Positions 54,347 to 63,846 of a stretch of 64,000 bases of DNA are shown here, piece after piece (position 1 is the stretch's first letter; every line of letters begins with the position of its first letter). A model generated the notes under the pieces. It ran no database searches. It saw only the letters and a list, made by a program, of their open reading frames with translations, and had not been told where the DNA came from. Both the position numbers and the translations under genes were made by a program. This stretch comes from Streptococcus suis YS161 (lineage in GTDB: Bacteria > Bacillota > Bacilli > Lactobacillales > Streptococcaceae), in contig NZ_ASCA01000056.1 of NCBI RefSeq assembly GCF_002760245.1, positions 38,238 through 102,237 of the forward strand. The letters are read 5' to 3'.

Positions 54347-55876
54347 TATATGTTCTAGTTCTTCCAGTCCATTCTCAGTTAGTCGGTAGATTCTTTGACA
54401 AACCTCTTTCAAAAAGCGTCTGTCGTGTGATACGCATACCAAGCCACCTGGATAATCGGCAAATAGTTGACGAATATATGGCTGAGAAGTAGGAGAGAAG
54501 TTTCGGCTTGGTTCATCTAATAAGAGAAAATTGGCTTGATCAAGAACCATTTTTAACAAGAGTAACTTGGCTTTTTGTCCCCCCGAAAGTTCACAGATCT
54601 TGTGATGAACTTCTTGTCGTGTAAACTGCAGACTGGCTAGATGTGTTAAGATAAGTTGTTCCTGCTCACGATTGCCATTTTCTAATAAAAAATCAAGTGG
54701 AGTTTTAGACTCATCAAGGACTTCTGTATAGTGCTGGGGCATGTAGCCCAAGTTTATATCCGCTCGTTGCCTGAATTCTTTATAGATTATCTTTAGAAAG
54801 CTGGATTTACCAATTCCATTTTGTCCAATGATACCAATCTTATCTTGCCCATTTATGTTGAAATGGATGTTTTGAACGAGTAGTTGCTCGTCAACCTTTA
54901 ATTGGAAGTTTTCTAAGTGAAGCACTTGTTTTCTAGCTGGTAGTGGTGAAATGTCTGAGAAGAAGAGGGAAATAGCATCTTCATGAAAAGGAACTTGTGT
55001 GAGATTTTCTTTCATTCTTTCATAGCGTTTTTCACGTGATAAGACATTTTTCATTTTCTTGGCTATGAGCCGTCCTAGTGTGGCATCATGGGTGTTGAGC
55101 AAGGTATGACGAACCTGTGATTTTTGACGTAGGTGCTTGTTCATAGCTTTGTCAAATTCTTTTTTGTCGTTCCGAGCTTGTTGGACTTGTTTCTGATAGG
55201 CTTGTTGGCGTCTCAATGCGTAATCCTGGTAGTCCAGTTCTTCAACCTTGGTTTGAGCAAGTGTTTTCTTCTTAACCGATTCTAGGTGAATGATTTTTGT
55301 GGCTGTTTTGCTAAGAAAGTCTTCATCATGGGAAACAAATAGAATGGTTTTAGGGTTCGTGATGATATAGTTTTCAAGCCAAAGTAAGGTATCTAAATCC
55401 AAGTCATTGGATGGTTCATCCAGAAAAATAATATCAGATGGAGTTGCTAGAGATTTGATTAACTGAATTTTTAATTTTTCGCCACCTGACAGGCTTCCAA
55501 TCAATTGTTGACTGGCAAATCGCTCACTGTTAAACTGGAGTTGCTCAGCATAGAGGTAGAGTAGGCCGTAATCAATGTCACTGTCCATATCTCCGAAGAA
55601 GTAGTCGTTCAAGGTTAGCTCTGCTATTTCCAGTGGAAGACTTTGGGGAATGTAGACTGGTGAGCAAAAATTTCGTTGAATATTGCCTGATTGAAGCAGG
55701 TAGTCAGCAACAAGAGTTGAGTCCATCAAGGTGAGTAATAGACTGGATTTGCCATTTCCTTCTTCCCCGATGATGGCTATTTTATCGCCAGGGTTGACAA
55801 TGAAGTTTAGGTCGTGAACCAAGGTTCTTAAATCTTTTTGATGGTCGAGAGATAAATGTTGAGTGGTTAGTAGCAT
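54344..55876 (-). CDS. ABC-F ATPase (ribosome-protection type)
   Basis: A 510-aa soluble protein with two ABC domains and no membrane segment. Walker A motifs are GEEGNGKSS and GQNGIGKSS, signatures LSGGEKLKIQ and LSGGQKAKLLL, and Walker B motifs IIFLDEPSNDLD and FLLLDEPSRNF. The charged linker between domains (about 205-300, rich in Lys/Arg/Gln) is the arm that reaches the ribosome P site in antibiotic-resistance ABC-F proteins. AAAGGAGG precedes the ATG. Control by a leader ORF and attenuator, as in known antibiotic-inducible ABC-F genes, supports a ribosome-protection role. The drug, if any, is unknown. Confidence 0.87.
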   Translation of the reverse strand: MLLTTQHLSLDHQKDLRTLVHDLNFIVNPGDKIAIIGEEGNGKSSLLLTLMDSTLVADYLLQSGNIQRNFCSPVYIPQSLPLEIAELTLNDYFFGDMDSDIDYGLLYLYAEQLQFNSERFASQQLIGSLSGGEKLKIQLIKSLATPSDIIFLDEPSNDLDLDTLLWLENYIITNPKTILFVSHDEDFLSKTATKIIHLESVKKKTLAQTKVEELDYQDYALRRQQAYQKQVQQARNDKKEFDKAMNKHLRQKSQVRHTLLNTHDATLGRLIAKKMKNVLSREKRYERMKENLTQVPFHEDAISLFFSDISPLPARKQVLHLENFQLKVDEQLLVQNIHFNINGQDKIGIIGQNGIGKSSFLKIIYKEFRQRADINLGYMPQHYTEVLDESKTPLDFLLENGNREQEQLILTHLASLQFTRQEVHHKICELSGGQKAKLLLLKMVLDQANFLLLDEPSRNFSPTSQPYIRQLFADYPGGLVCVSHDRRFLKEVCQRIYRLTENGLEELEHI

Positions 55877-55893
55877 AGGGCCTCCTTTACAAG

Positions 55894-55923
55894 AAAAAAC
55901 ACACTACCTATTTAGTAGTGTGT
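55894..55923 (-). terminator. attenuator hairpin in the ABC-F leader
   Basis: Minus-strand CACACTAC and GTAGTGTG pair around TAAATAG and are followed by six T residues, ending about 18 bases before the ABC-F start codon. This is an intrinsic terminator placed inside the 5' leader. Confidence 0.88.
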
Positions 55924-55986
55924 CGAAATCTGCTCAAAAAGACCCTATTCAAGGAATAGAGGAAACAGAAAAATGGACGCAAGAAA

Positions 55987-55997
55987 ACTACTAAATA
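55987..55997 (-). promoter_or_regulatory. anti-terminator arm of the ABC-F leader
   Basis: Minus-strand TATTTAGTAGT here is perfectly complementary over 11 bases to ACTACTAAATA in the attenuator stem and loop (complement of 55909-55919). Pairing of the two would prevent the terminator from forming. Confidence 0.75.
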
Positions 55998-56018
55998 AGT
56001 ATAGAACTTAGATTGAGT

Positions 56019-56036
56019 TTACTTGTTATTGTCCAT
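56019..56036 (-). CDS. leader peptide MDNNK
   Basis: ATG 56036 to TAA encodes five residues. GAGGT lies eight bases upstream, with AAGGAG closer. An alternative 20-codon frame from ATG 56053 (MRGKEKWTITSKLNLSSILI) ends at 55991, inside the anti-terminator arm. Either could be the regulatory leader; ribosome stalling on it would free the anti-terminator. Confidence 0.45.
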   Translation of the reverse strand: MDNNK

Positions 56037-56067
56037 TTCTCCTTACCTCGCATGCTTTATTTATTTC

Positions 56068-56096
56068 AGTATAGCATTTTGATAAAATCTTGTCAA
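56068..56096 (-). promoter_or_regulatory. promoter of the ABC-F leader
   Basis: Minus strand TTGACA (complement of 56091-56096), 17-bp spacer, TATACT (complement of 56068-56073). This is a near-consensus promoter, giving a leader of about 185 nt. Confidence 0.85.
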
Positions 56097-56175
56097 TTAG
56101 CATGCTATAACATTTATTGATATTGATAGAGATGTATGTTAAAATGAACTTATTGTAAATGAGAGAGGATCCGAA

Positions 56176-56667
56176 ATGGCAATCACTGGAATTAAGCAAG
56201 CAGATATTTTAGAAATAGACAAACAAGTCCGTTTACGTCGGTATGATGGTCAGCATGATTTTGCTTTTGAATGGCACCAAGATCTAGAATTGGTCTGGCT
56301 TGTTGATGGCGATAAAGAACGTTATAGTCTTGACTTGCTCAATCGTATGTATGATTATTTGTCTAAAAATGGCGAATGTTACTTTATTGAAATTTTTGAA
56401 GACGATCAGTTTATCCCAATTGGTGATGTGACGCTGTTTGCAGATGATTTTGCCATTGCCATTGGAGATAAGCGGTATTGGAAAAAGGGAATCGGGACTA
56501 AGGTATTACAGCGAATGATCGAGCGTGCAAGGGAAGTGGGTCTTGAGGAAATACTTGTCGAAGAAATTTATGACTGGAATACGGGCTCCCGTAAACTATT
56601 TGAGAAATGTGGCTTTGAAGCTGTTGAAAAGACAAAGAAAGGTTGGTCTTACAAGATGATATTGTAA
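56176..56667 (+). CDS. GNAT family N-acetyltransferase
   Basis: A 163-aa acetyltransferase. The acetyl-CoA loop is RYWKKGIGTKVLQRMIERAR, followed by LVEEIYDWNTGSRKLFEKCGFE, the RimJ/RimL-type C-terminal signature. Substrate unknown. A promoter TTGATA (17 bp) TAAAAT lies upstream and GAGAGAGG precedes the ATG. It is monocistronic and converges on glnQ. Confidence 0.85.
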   Translation: MAITGIKQADILEIDKQVRLRRYDGQHDFAFEWHQDLELVWLVDGDKERYSLDLLNRMYDYLSKNGECYFIEIFEDDQFIPIGDVTLFADDFAIAIGDKRYWKKGIGTKVLQRMIERAREVGLEEILVEEIYDWNTGSRKLFEKCGFEAVEKTKKGWSYKMIL

Positions 56668-56683
56668 TTGTATTATGAAATGC

Positions 56684-56719
56684 TAAAAAAGCCTTGACTC
56701 TTTGGGTCAAAGGCTTTTT
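56684..56719. terminator. bidirectional terminator between the acetyltransferase and glnQ
   Basis: AAAAAAGCCTTGAC and GTCAAAGGCTTTTT pair around TCTTTGG with one offset base. A and T runs are on both sides. Confidence 0.85.
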
Positions 56720-56725
56720 GCATAT

Positions 56726-57466
56726 CTACACATTCAATACCTTATCTAGGAAGTCTTGTAAACGTGGGTGTTGTGGGTTATCAAAGATTTGCTCTGGGGT
56801 ACCATCTTCAAGGAACTCACCGCCATCCGTAAAGATAACACGGTTAGCGACCTTGCGGGCGAAGCCCATTTCGTGAGTTACGATCAACATGGTCATACCT
56901 TGCTCAGCCAAGTCTTTCATAACATTGAGTACATCGCCAACCATTTCAGGGTCAAGGGCAGAAGTTGGTTCGTCAAAGAGCATGATGTCTGGGTTCATAG
57001 CCAAGGCACGAGCGATAGCAACACGTTGCTTCTGACCACCTGAAAGGCTGTCTGGCATAGCATCGCGTTTGTCTGCCAATCCTACTTTTTCCAATAATTC
57101 CATGCCGACCTTTTCAGCTTCAGACTTGTCCATCAATTTGTGTTCGATTGGCGCAAATGTGATATTGTCAAGTACAGACATATGAGGGAAGAGGTTGAAG
57201 TGTTGGAATACCATTCCGACATTTGAACGGAAGGCGTCAACATCTGTCTTAGGATCGGTTAAGTCATATCCATCGACTATTACTTGACCACTTGTAATGG
57301 TTTCAAGTAAGTTCATTGTACGAAGGAAGGTCGATTTACCTGAACCAGAAGGACCGATGATACAAACAACATCGCCTTCATAGAACTTAGCAGTAATACC
57401 TTTGAGGACCTCGTTTTTACCATAAGACTTGTGTAAGTCATGGACGTTAATTTTTAATTGAGCCAT
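56726..57466 (-). CDS. glnQ: polar amino acid ABC transporter ATPase
   Basis: A 246-aa ATPase of the glutamine/polar amino acid uptake type. Walker [13 protein letters not shown], signature [14 protein letters not shown], Walker [15 protein letters not shown]-loop [10 protein letters not shown]. It powers the fused binding protein-permease encoded directly upstream; the stop and start of the two genes share one base. Specificity (glutamine, glutamate or other) is inferred from the family. Confidence 0.92.
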   Translation of the reverse strand: MAQLKINVHDLHKSYGKNEVLKGITAKFYEGDVVCIIGPSGSGKSTFLRTMNLLETITSGQVIVDGYDLTDPKTDVDAFRSNVGMVFQHFNLFPHMSVLDNITFAPIEHKLMDKSEAEKVGMELLEKVGLADKRDAMPDSLSGGQKQRVAIARALAMNPDIMLFDEPTSALDPEMVGDVLNVMKDLAEQGMTMLIVTHEMGFARKVANRVIFTDGGEFLEDGTPEQIFDNPQHPRLQDFLDKVLNV

Positions 57467-59664
57467 TATTTGCCTCCTTTTTCGAGTTTGCGTGCTAAGC
57501 GAGTCAAGAGTGTGATAACTACCAAATAAATGATGGCAAGAATTGCATACATACGGAAGGATTGGTAGTTACGTGCAATAATGATTTTACCTGCTTGGAA
57601 GAGTTCGACCAAACCAATCGCAGAAATGATAGTAGTATCTTTCAGAGTAATAACAAACTGGTTGATGAAGTTAGGCAACATAATTTTACCAGCTTGAGGT
57701 AGGATAATCTTACGCATGGTTGTTCCGTAGGAAATACCCAAACTGCGAGATGCTTCCATCTGACCAGCTGGAACTGCCTGAATACCACCACGAACAATCT
57801 CAGCAATATAGGCACCAGAGTTGAGGGATAGGGCAATGGTACCAGCAACAAAGTCGTTAATTGGTGATTGTTGACCTGTGATGGATTCAATCAAGTTTGG
57901 GATACCCCAGAAGATGAATGCAGCGACAATCATGAGCGGAATACCACGAACAACATCTACAAAAACAGATGAAGTAACACGGAGTGCTTTAACAGGGCTG
58001 ACAGCAAACATACCGAAGATAATACCGATGACAATTGCAATAGCAAATGATAGAAGGGCAAGTCCAATTGTGATACCAAGACCTGAGAGCAATTGACCGT
58101 AGTTGTTTTTCAAAAGACCAACAATCGTTGTCTCATCAACAGTTGAAGTCGTTGTGCTTGCTTCTTCAGTTGAGTTGAAATACTTATTAAGGATTTCATC
58201 ATACTTGCCTGATTCAACTAGGGTAGCTAAGCCATTGTTAAACATTTCAATTAATTCTGGGTTGGCACCTTTTTTAACGGCAAATCCGTACTCACCTGAT
58301 TTTTCGCCAGGAATTGGTGTTGCAAAGTTGCGACCTTGTTGGATGGCATATAGAAGAACGGCTTCGTCATCCATAAGAGCATCAATAGAACCAGAGTTTA
58401 AACTGTCATACATACTTGAAGCTTCGTCGAAGGCTTTTAGGGTGTAACCATATTTTGCCTTGTTTTCTTCTAAGAAGCTATATGAAGCAGTACCATTTTT
58501 AGCTCCAACAGTTTTCCCTTTTAAGTCCTCGTAAGAAGCGATGTCGCTACCATTTTTAACAGCTAATAGGATGTTTGAAGTATAGTAGGCGTTTGAGAAG
58601 TCAAAGATTTCCTTACGAGCATCTGTGATAGACATACCGGCAATAACTGCATCAGCTTGTCCAGCTTGAACAGCATTTAGTGCAGCGTCGAACCCAGGGT
58701 TTTGAATGGTAATGGTAAATCCTTGTTGTTCAGCGATTGCCTTGATTAATTCCATATCGATTCCGACATAGTTACCTGATTCATCTTGGTATTCAAATGG
58801 AGCAAAAGAAGAATCTGCCACAATTGTGTAGCTTGATTTGACAGGTGTTGCTTTAGCTGATGCGTTTCCTGTTAAGCTTAAACGAGATGAGTAATCTGTA
58901 CTTTCGGCAGAAGTGGTAGAAGTTCCTAACCATTTGTTCATGATTGTTTCGTAGGTGCCATCTTTCTTCATCTCAGCTAAAGCCTTGTTAAAGTCTTCAA
59001 CAAGATATTCATATTGGCTACCTTTTTTTACAGAGAAACCAAATGAACCGATTGCTTCGCCTTCGATGTCAATGCTTAGGTCTTGACCTTGTTGGATAGC
59101 GTATTGAATAACCGCTTCGTCGTCCATGACTGCATCAACAGCACCAGCAGAAAGGCTATTATACATCAAATCGCCAGTATCAAAAGTTTTTACGTTGTAT
59201 CCGTACTTGTCTTTGTTTTCATCTAGGAAGTTTTGGGCTGCGGTACCGTTTTTGACACCGACAGTCTTGCCTTTAAGGTCCTTATATGAAGAGATGGTAT
59301 TTGCTTTTGTGGTAGCGATAACGATTTTGGTGTCGAAATAAGGGTCTGAGAAAGTAAATACTTTCTTACGCGCTTCGGTGATAGTTGTACCTGCCATTAG
59401 GGCGTCCGCAGATCCAGCCTGTACAGCGTTTACAGCTGCATCAAATCCTGGGAAGCTTTGATTCATGGTCCAACCTGAGCGCTTGGCTACTTCGTTGATG
59501 ATGTCAACATCTAATCCTTTATAAATTTGATCTGAGTCTTTAAACTCGAATGGGGCGTAAGCATTGTCAAATACGATATCAATAGTATCGTCAGCTTTAA
59601 CGCCAGTAAAAATAAAGAATACTGGCAGAATGCTTGCCAATAATATGAGTAATTTTTTCTTCAT
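57466..59664 (-). CDS. glnP: fused amino-acid binding protein and permease (GlnP type)
   Basis: A 732-aa protein in four parts: signal sequence (1-25), two tandem SBP_bac_3 substrate-binding domains (about 27-265 and 280-505) each with a PFEFKD- or [12 protein letters not shown] opening and an [15 protein letters not shown] core, then a permease with five to six membrane helices (about 515-732) with [22 protein letters not shown] as coupling loop. Two binding domains per chain allow fast capture of glutamine and similar amino acids. The start is ATG 59664 with AGAAGGAG seven bases upstream; ATG 59670 abuts that site. Confidence 0.92.
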   Translation of the reverse strand: MKKKLLILLASILPVFFIFTGVKADDTIDIVFDNAYAPFEFKDSDQIYKGLDVDIINEVAKRSGWTMNQSFPGFDAAVNAVQAGSADALMAGTTITEARKKVFTFSDPYFDTKIVIATTKANTISSYKDLKGKTVGVKNGTAAQNFLDENKDKYGYNVKTFDTGDLMYNSLSAGAVDAVMDDEAVIQYAIQQGQDLSIDIEGEAIGSFGFSVKKGSQYEYLVEDFNKALAEMKKDGTYETIMNKWLGTSTTSAESTDYSSRLSLTGNASAKATPVKSSYTIVADSSFAPFEYQDESGNYVGIDMELIKAIAEQQGFTITIQNPGFDAALNAVQAGQADAVIAGMSITDARKEIFDFSNAYYTSNILLAVKNGSDIASYEDLKGKTVGAKNGTASYSFLEENKAKYGYTLKAFDEASSMYDSLNSGSIDALMDDEAVLLYAIQQGRNFATPIPGEKSGEYGFAVKKGANPELIEMFNNGLATLVESGKYDEILNKYFNSTEEASTTTSTVDETTIVGLLKNNYGQLLSGLGITIGLALLSFAIAIVIGIIFGMFAVSPVKALRVTSSVFVDVVRGIPLMIVAAFIFWGIPNLIESITGQQSPINDFVAGTIALSLNSGAYIAEIVRGGIQAVPAGQMEASRSLGISYGTTMRKIILPQAGKIMLPNFINQFVITLKDTTIISAIGLVELFQAGKIIIARNYQSFRMYAILAIIYLVVITLLTRLARKLEKGGK

Positions 59665-59698
59665 TTCCATACTCCTTCTATTATAAAATAACTGTCCT

Positions 59699-59727
59699 AG
59701 TATATCATATTCTGAAAATTAATGCAA
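59699..59727 (-). promoter_or_regulatory. promoter of glnPQ
   Basis: Minus strand TTGCAT (complement of 59722-59727), 17 bp, TATACT (complement of 59699-59704) with TGA before it (extended -10). Confidence 0.75.
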
Positions 59728-59846
59728 AATCGAGGCTTTTATAATGTTAGAAGTTCTAACATACAAAGTCATTAAAATGTGAGAAAATTTAATATTTTGG
59801 ACATAGTTGTGAATGGTTTATAATGTTTCTCCATTAGTCGAACTTA

Positions 59847-59855
59847 TGATAAAAT
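59847..59855 (+). promoter_or_regulatory. extended -10 promoter of uvrB, leaderless arrangement
   Basis: TGATAAAAT with the hexamer at 59850-59855; the ATG is six bases downstream, and no Shine-Dalgarno sequence precedes it. Confidence 0.6.
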
Positions 59856-59861
59856 AGAAGT

Positions 59862-61847
59862 ATGATTAATCGAAATACTGAAAACCAATTTAAACTTGTA
59901 TCGAAATATTCCCCATCTGGCGACCAGCCCCAAGCCATTGAAACCTTGGTTGATAACATCGAGGGGGGCGAAAAAGCCCAGATTCTCATGGGGGCGACTG
60001 GTACTGGTAAGACCTACACCATGAGTCAGGTCATTGCCCGTGTCAATAAGCCCACTCTGGTTATCGCCCACAACAAGACCTTGGCTGGTCAGCTTTATAG
60101 TGAGTTCAAAGAGTTCTTCCCAGAAAATGCGGTAGAATACTTCGTGTCCTACTACGATTACTACCAGCCCGAAGCCTATGTCCCGTCCAGCGATACCTAT
60201 ATTGAGAAGGATAGCTCGGTCAATGATGAGATTGACAAACTCCGTCACTCAGCAACCTCAGCCCTGCTGGAGCGAAACGATGTTATTGTTGTAGCTTCGG
60301 TTTCTTGTATCTATGGTTTGGGTTCGCCCAAGGAATATTCTGACAGCGTGGTCAGTCTGCGACCAGGTCAGGAGATTTCCCGTGACCAGTTGCTCAATTC
60401 TCTGGTAGATATCCAGTTTGAGCGCAACGACATTGACTTCCAACGGGGACGTTTCCGTGTGCGTGGGGATGTGGTGGAGATTTTTCCAGCTTCTCGTGAT
60501 GAACACGCCTTCCGTGTGGAGTTTTTCGGGGATGAAATCGACCGCATTCGTGAGATTGAAAGCCTGACAGGTAAGGTCTTGGGCGATGTGGACCACTTGG
60601 CGATTTTCCCTGCCACCCACTTCGTGACCAACGACGACCACATGGAAACGGCCATTGCCAAGATTCAGGCGGAACTGGAAGAGCAGCTCAAGGTCTTTGA
60701 GGCAGAAGGAAAACTCTTAGAAGCTCAGCGATTGAAACAACGGACCGACTACGATATCGAAATGCTGCGGGAAATGGGTTACACCAACGGAGTTGAGAAC
60801 TATTCACGACACATGGACGGGCGAAGCGAGGGCGAGCCTCCTTATACTCTGCTGGACTTTTTCCCTGAAGACTACCTGATTATGATTGACGAGAGTCACA
60901 TGACCATGGGGCAGATTAAGGGGATGTACAATGGTGACCGCTCACGCAAGGAGATGTTGGTCAATTATGGTTTCCGCCTCCCAAGTGCACTGGACAATCG
61001 TCCGCTGCGCAGGGAAGAATTTGAGAGTCATGTCCACCAGATTGTCTATGTATCTGCGACGCCGGGTGATTATGAAATGGAGCAGACTGATACCGTTGTC
61101 GAGCAGATTATTCGGCCGACAGGGCTTTTGGATCCAGAAGTGGAAGTCCGTCCAACCATGGGTCAAATGGATGACCTCTTGGGTGAAATCAATGCCCGTG
61201 TTGAGAAGGGTGAGCGGACCTTTATCACTACCCTGACTAAGAAAATGGCAGAGGACTTGACCGACTACCTGAAAGAAATGGGTGTCAAGGTCAAGTATAT
61301 GCACTCGGACATTAAGACCTTGGAGCGTACGGAGATTATTCGTGATTTGCGTTTAGGCGTCTTTGATGTCTTGATAGGGATTAACCTCTTGCGTGAAGGG
61401 ATTGACGTGCCAGAAGTCAGTCTGGTTGCTATTCTAGATGCTGACAAGGAAGGTTTCCTCCGTAATGAACGAGGGCTCATCCAGACAATTGGTCGTGCGG
61501 CCCGTAACTCTGAAGGTCATGTCATCATGTATGCGGACAAGGTCACCGAGTCCATGCGCAAGGCTATGGACGAAACAGCCCGCCGCCGTCAAATCCAGAT
61601 GGCTTATAATGAAGAGCATGGCATTATTCCACAGACCATTAAGAAAGAAATCCGTGACCTGATAAGCGTGACCAAGGCTATCAATCAGGACAAGGAAGAA
61701 GTGGTCGACTTCAATGCCCTCAACAAAGACGAACGCAAGGCTATGATCAAGAAACTGGAAGGTCAGATGCAGGAAGCAGCAGAAGTACTTGACTTTGAAC
61801 TGGCAGCCCAGATTCGTGACATGGTCATTGAGTTGAAGAATACGTAG
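59862..61847 (+). CDS. uvrB: excinuclease ABC subunit UvrB
   Basis: A 661-aa nucleotide-excision-repair helicase that verifies damage handed over by UvrA and recruits UvrC. Walker A is [15 protein letters not shown]; the beta-hairpin region is [21 protein letters not shown]; helicase motifs include IDESH, and [19 protein letters not shown]. The C-terminal UVR motif (about 625-660) contacts UvrC. The start is ATG 59862, matching the family; no ribosome site. Followed by a terminator. Confidence 0.96.
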   Translation: MINRNTENQFKLVSKYSPSGDQPQAIETLVDNIEGGEKAQILMGATGTGKTYTMSQVIARVNKPTLVIAHNKTLAGQLYSEFKEFFPENAVEYFVSYYDYYQPEAYVPSSDTYIEKDSSVNDEIDKLRHSATSALLERNDVIVVASVSCIYGLGSPKEYSDSVVSLRPGQEISRDQLLNSLVDIQFERNDIDFQRGRFRVRGDVVEIFPASRDEHAFRVEFFGDEIDRIREIESLTGKVLGDVDHLAIFPATHFVTNDDHMETAIAKIQAELEEQLKVFEAEGKLLEAQRLKQRTDYDIEMLREMGYTNGVENYSRHMDGRSEGEPPYTLLDFFPEDYLIMIDESHMTMGQIKGMYNGDRSRKEMLVNYGFRLPSALDNRPLRREEFESHVHQIVYVSATPGDYEMEQTDTVVEQIIRPTGLLDPEVEVRPTMGQMDDLLGEINARVEKGERTFITTLTKKMAEDLTDYLKEMGVKVKYMHSDIKTLERTEIIRDLRLGVFDVLIGINLLREGIDVPEVSLVAILDADKEGFLRNERGLIQTIGRAARNSEGHVIMYADKVTESMRKAMDETARRRQIQMAYNEEHGIIPQTIKKEIRDLISVTKAINQDKEEVVDFNALNKDERKAMIKKLEGQMQEAAEVLDFELAAQIRDMVIELKNT

Positions 61848-61892
61848 TAAGAGTTACTAGGTTCAGTGATTTAAGTAGAATGAAATTACAAG

Positions 61893-61926
61893 AGGCGGCA
61901 GGTAGAAATTGACCTGCCACCTTTTA
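61893..61926 (+). terminator. terminator of uvrB
   Basis: GGCAGGT (61897-61903) and ACCTGCC (61912-61918) pair perfectly with outer AGG/CCT, then CTTTTA. Confidence 0.8.
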
Positions 61927-61955
61927 TAATACTTAAAATTTTTACTTGTGGACTT

Positions 61956-62220
61956 GGGAGTGGGAAAGAACTCAACCATTCATAAGAAGAGTTCGTCAAC
62001 AATTTTTCGTTTTAAGTTGTTGAGCTGAAACAGTCTATTCCCAGACTGTTTCACTCCCACCCCTGCACAGCTCAAACTGTCTGGGAGACAGTTTGAGGTT
62101 GGAGATGAAGCGAACTCTGTTCGCATCAGTCGTATAGGCCAGATTTGGAGTGTAAAATGCGAATTGCTGAGATTTGCTTCGCAAATCTTATCTCCAACCT
62201 TTAACAGTCCACTGGACTGT
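61956..62220. repeat. dispersed intergenic repeat, array of nested hairpins
   Basis: It opens GGGAGTGGGAAAGA, the same head as the repeat at 19447. Perfect arms seen: GGGAGTG with CACTCCC (62052-62058); TCAACAA/TTGTTGA; GAAACAGTCT/AGACTGTTTC; AACTGTCT/AGACAGTT; GGTTGGAGAT (62097-62106) with ATCTCCAACC; GCGAAC/GTTCGC; GATTTGC/GCAAATC; AACAGTCC/GGACTGTT. There is no ORF. The rest of the gap up to 62350 holds TATAAT- and TATACT-like -10 elements for the LPXTG gene. Confidence 0.65.
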
Positions 62221-62352
62221 TAAACCCAATCAACCACTGCGCTGAGATGTTGATACGAACTCTGAGAAGTGGCTTTGGACTTTTTGCCCAGCCTCGTCCC
62301 TATAAAAGGTTATAATGGTTTCTATACTATTTAGGGAATAGGGGGAGTTTTT

Positions 62353-62775
62353 ATAAAAAATATTTTTGGTGAAAAACGACAGCGGTTCGGTTTTCGGAAA
62401 CTGTCAATTGGACTTGTCTCGGCAGCTGTAGCAAGTTTGTTTTTGGCGTCATCGGTCGCAGCGGCACCGTCAGCTAGTGCTCAGTCTATCAATTATTCCT
62501 ATGTGACAGAGCAAGAATTGACAGATGCAGAAAAGGAGTTGATTATTCGTGACTTGCCTGGCTTAGCTCAGGAAACGGATGCAAATTATTACCTGATCTA
62601 TCGTCCAGCTACTGGCACAGCATCTACTCCATCGACAAGCACGTCTCAAGTTTTGCCAAATACTGGCTCTGTAGAAACCGGACTATTGGTGGTGGGTGGA
62701 GTGTCTCTCCTGTTATTAGCTGTTAGATTTGATAAAAAAGGTAAGAAAGAGTTGACGGCAATGTCATTAAGTTAA
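62353..62775 (+). pseudogene. small LPXTG surface protein with YSIRK-type signal and no ATG
   Basis: The frame encodes about 140 aa: KNIFGEKRQRFGFRKLSIG (YSIRK/GXXS-type signal region), a signal-peptide core, then a short mature part with YVTEQELTDAEKELIIRDL and ANYYLIYRP. A Thr/Ser-rich linker, the sorting motif LPNTG, a hydrophobic helix (LLVVGGVSLLLLAVRF) and the charged tail KKGKK follow. The codon where the family has its start methionine is ATA (62353), five bases after GGGGGAG. Either AUA is used weakly or the start was lost. The short middle suggests a deletion remnant of a larger adhesin-type protein. Confidence 0.7.
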
Positions 62776-62820
62776 CTAACCCACCACAAAACGTGATAGG
62801 TTAGTTAAATTAATGACATT
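62760..62820. repeat. 22-bp near-perfect inverted repeat at the end of the LPXTG gene
   Basis: AATGTCATTAA-G-TTAACTAACC (62760-62781) mirrors GGTTAGTTAA-A-TTAATGACATT (62799-62820), with 21 of 22 positions pairing. The left arm includes the last codons and stop of the LPXTG gene. It is probably a terminator, though no T run follows. Confidence 0.7.
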
Positions 62821-62880
62821 GGGTCTTGTGCCAACTTGTTTTTTAATGTATACTAGAGGAAAAATTCGGAGGTACATTAG

Positions 62881-63384
62881 ATGATGATTAAACCACTGGA
62901 AACGAAAAGTGAAATGCTAGGTAAGGCCTATGTTCATTGGAAATCATGGCAGGAGGCCTATGCTGACTTGTTACCTCAGGAATTTTTAAAGAATACTTAC
63001 ACCTTAGAACGCTGTCAAGACTGGGCAGTTCGGTATCCTCAGAATATCCTGATTGCTGTGATGGATGATAAGGTGGTTGGTTTTGCCTGTTACGGCTCGT
63101 CTAGTCAGGAGGATTTGCAAGGTGCAGGGGAGCTCTACGCCCTCTATGTCTTGGCGGACTATTATGATCAGAAGATTGGTTACCAGCTCATGCAGGCGGC
63201 TTTGGAAAAATTGCAGAGCTACGAAACCATTACTCTCTGGGTCTTGGAGGGGAATGCGCGTGCCATTACCTTCTATGAAAAAGTGGGGTTCCGATTTGAT
63301 GGTGTCAAAAAAACAGTCAATTTAGGCGCAGAACGCACAGAATATAGAATGATTTTAAAACAGAAAGAGGGAGAAAATGGCTAG
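62881..63384 (+). CDS. GNAT family N-acetyltransferase
   Basis: A 167-aa acetyltransferase: ELYALYVLADYYDQKIGYQL is the acetyl-CoA loop area and GNARAITFYEKVGFRFDG the C-terminal signature. Substrate unknown. GGAGG stands eight bases before ATG 62881 (ATG 62884 also possible). It overlaps the NUDIX gene by 8 nt, so the two were once a pair. Confidence 0.85.
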   Translation: MMIKPLETKSEMLGKAYVHWKSWQEAYADLLPQEFLKNTYTLERCQDWAVRYPQNILIAVMDDKVVGFACYGSSSQEDLQGAGELYALYVLADYYDQKIGYQLMQAALEKLQSYETITLWVLEGNARAITFYEKVGFRFDGVKKTVNLGAERTEYRMILKQKEGENG

Positions 63385-63532
63385 AAAAGAAATGGTCACT
63401 TTGACCAACATGTGTCTAATCGAAGATAAGGAAGGGAAGGTCGTTGTACAGATTCGAGATCCCAAGCGTTATCGTTGGTCTGGTGTTGCTTTTCCAGGTG
63501 GGGATTGTGTCATAATAATGACAGGTGCTTAA
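63377..63532 (+). pseudogene. NUDIX hydrolase truncated at an integration junction
   Basis: The first 42 codons (MARKEMVTLTNMCLIEDKEG ... WSGVAFPGG) are the N-terminus of a MutT/MutX-type 8-oxo-dGTP or related hydrolase, up to the first two glycines of the NUDIX box. After 63503 the frame turns into DCVIIMTGA and stops at 63532; the NUDIX box GX5EX7REUXEE is missing. AT-rich sequence with unrelated content and a RepA_N-type gene follow, so an integrative element probably inserted here and separated the 3' part. Confidence 0.75.
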
Positions 63533-63672
63533 AACGCTGTCAAATCAAGGATTTGAGTGTTCTACAATCTGTCATTAAGGAGGAAAAATTTATTTTTTAT
63601 TTATAATATCATATCGCACAAGCGAGGACATTTTACTAAGTGTTCTCGTTTTTTTATTTTCAGGAGGAATTC
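63504..63672. mobile_element. left end of an integrative element
   Basis: Sequence past the NUDIX break is AT-rich and non-coding. It has a CTGTCA/TGACAG-type inverted motif near the junction and a terminator-like hairpin CGAGGACA (63623-63630) with TGTTCTCG (63641-63648) followed by a T run. Genes of the element start at 63673. The attachment core cannot be fixed without the right end. Confidence 0.6.
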
Positions 63673-63846
63673 ATGCAAAAGAAGGAACAATCATCACGCC
63701 AAATCGTGATGTGTCATCTCGTGGCTATTTTAGGAGTTGATATTGAGAAAGCAACTCAACTGGTAAATGAAATGGAACAAACAGGTTTAATCCGATTTGA
63801 TGAATATGGAAATATTGGAATTTTAGTCTTGGAGGGACAATCATGA
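63673..63846 (+). CDS. small protein of the integrative element
   Basis: A 57-aa protein, MQKKEQSSRQIVMCHLVAIL at the N-terminus, soluble and helical, with GVDIEKATQLVNEMEQTGLIRFDEYG (in part) resembling a winged-helix fragment. The start is ATG 63673 behind AGGAGGAA; an upstream in-frame ATG at 63640 lies in the terminator-like hairpin. Its stop overlaps the next ATG (ATGA). It is seen at the front of RepA_N-carrying ICEs in streptococci; no function known to me. Confidence 0.7.
   Translation: MQKKEQSSRQIVMCHLVAILGVDIEKATQLVNEMEQTGLIRFDEYGNIGILVLEGQS

Noticed and set aside
57878..58447. Plus-strand frames opposite the glnP gene
   Set aside because: Antisense to conserved permease and binding-protein sequence; no initiation signal.
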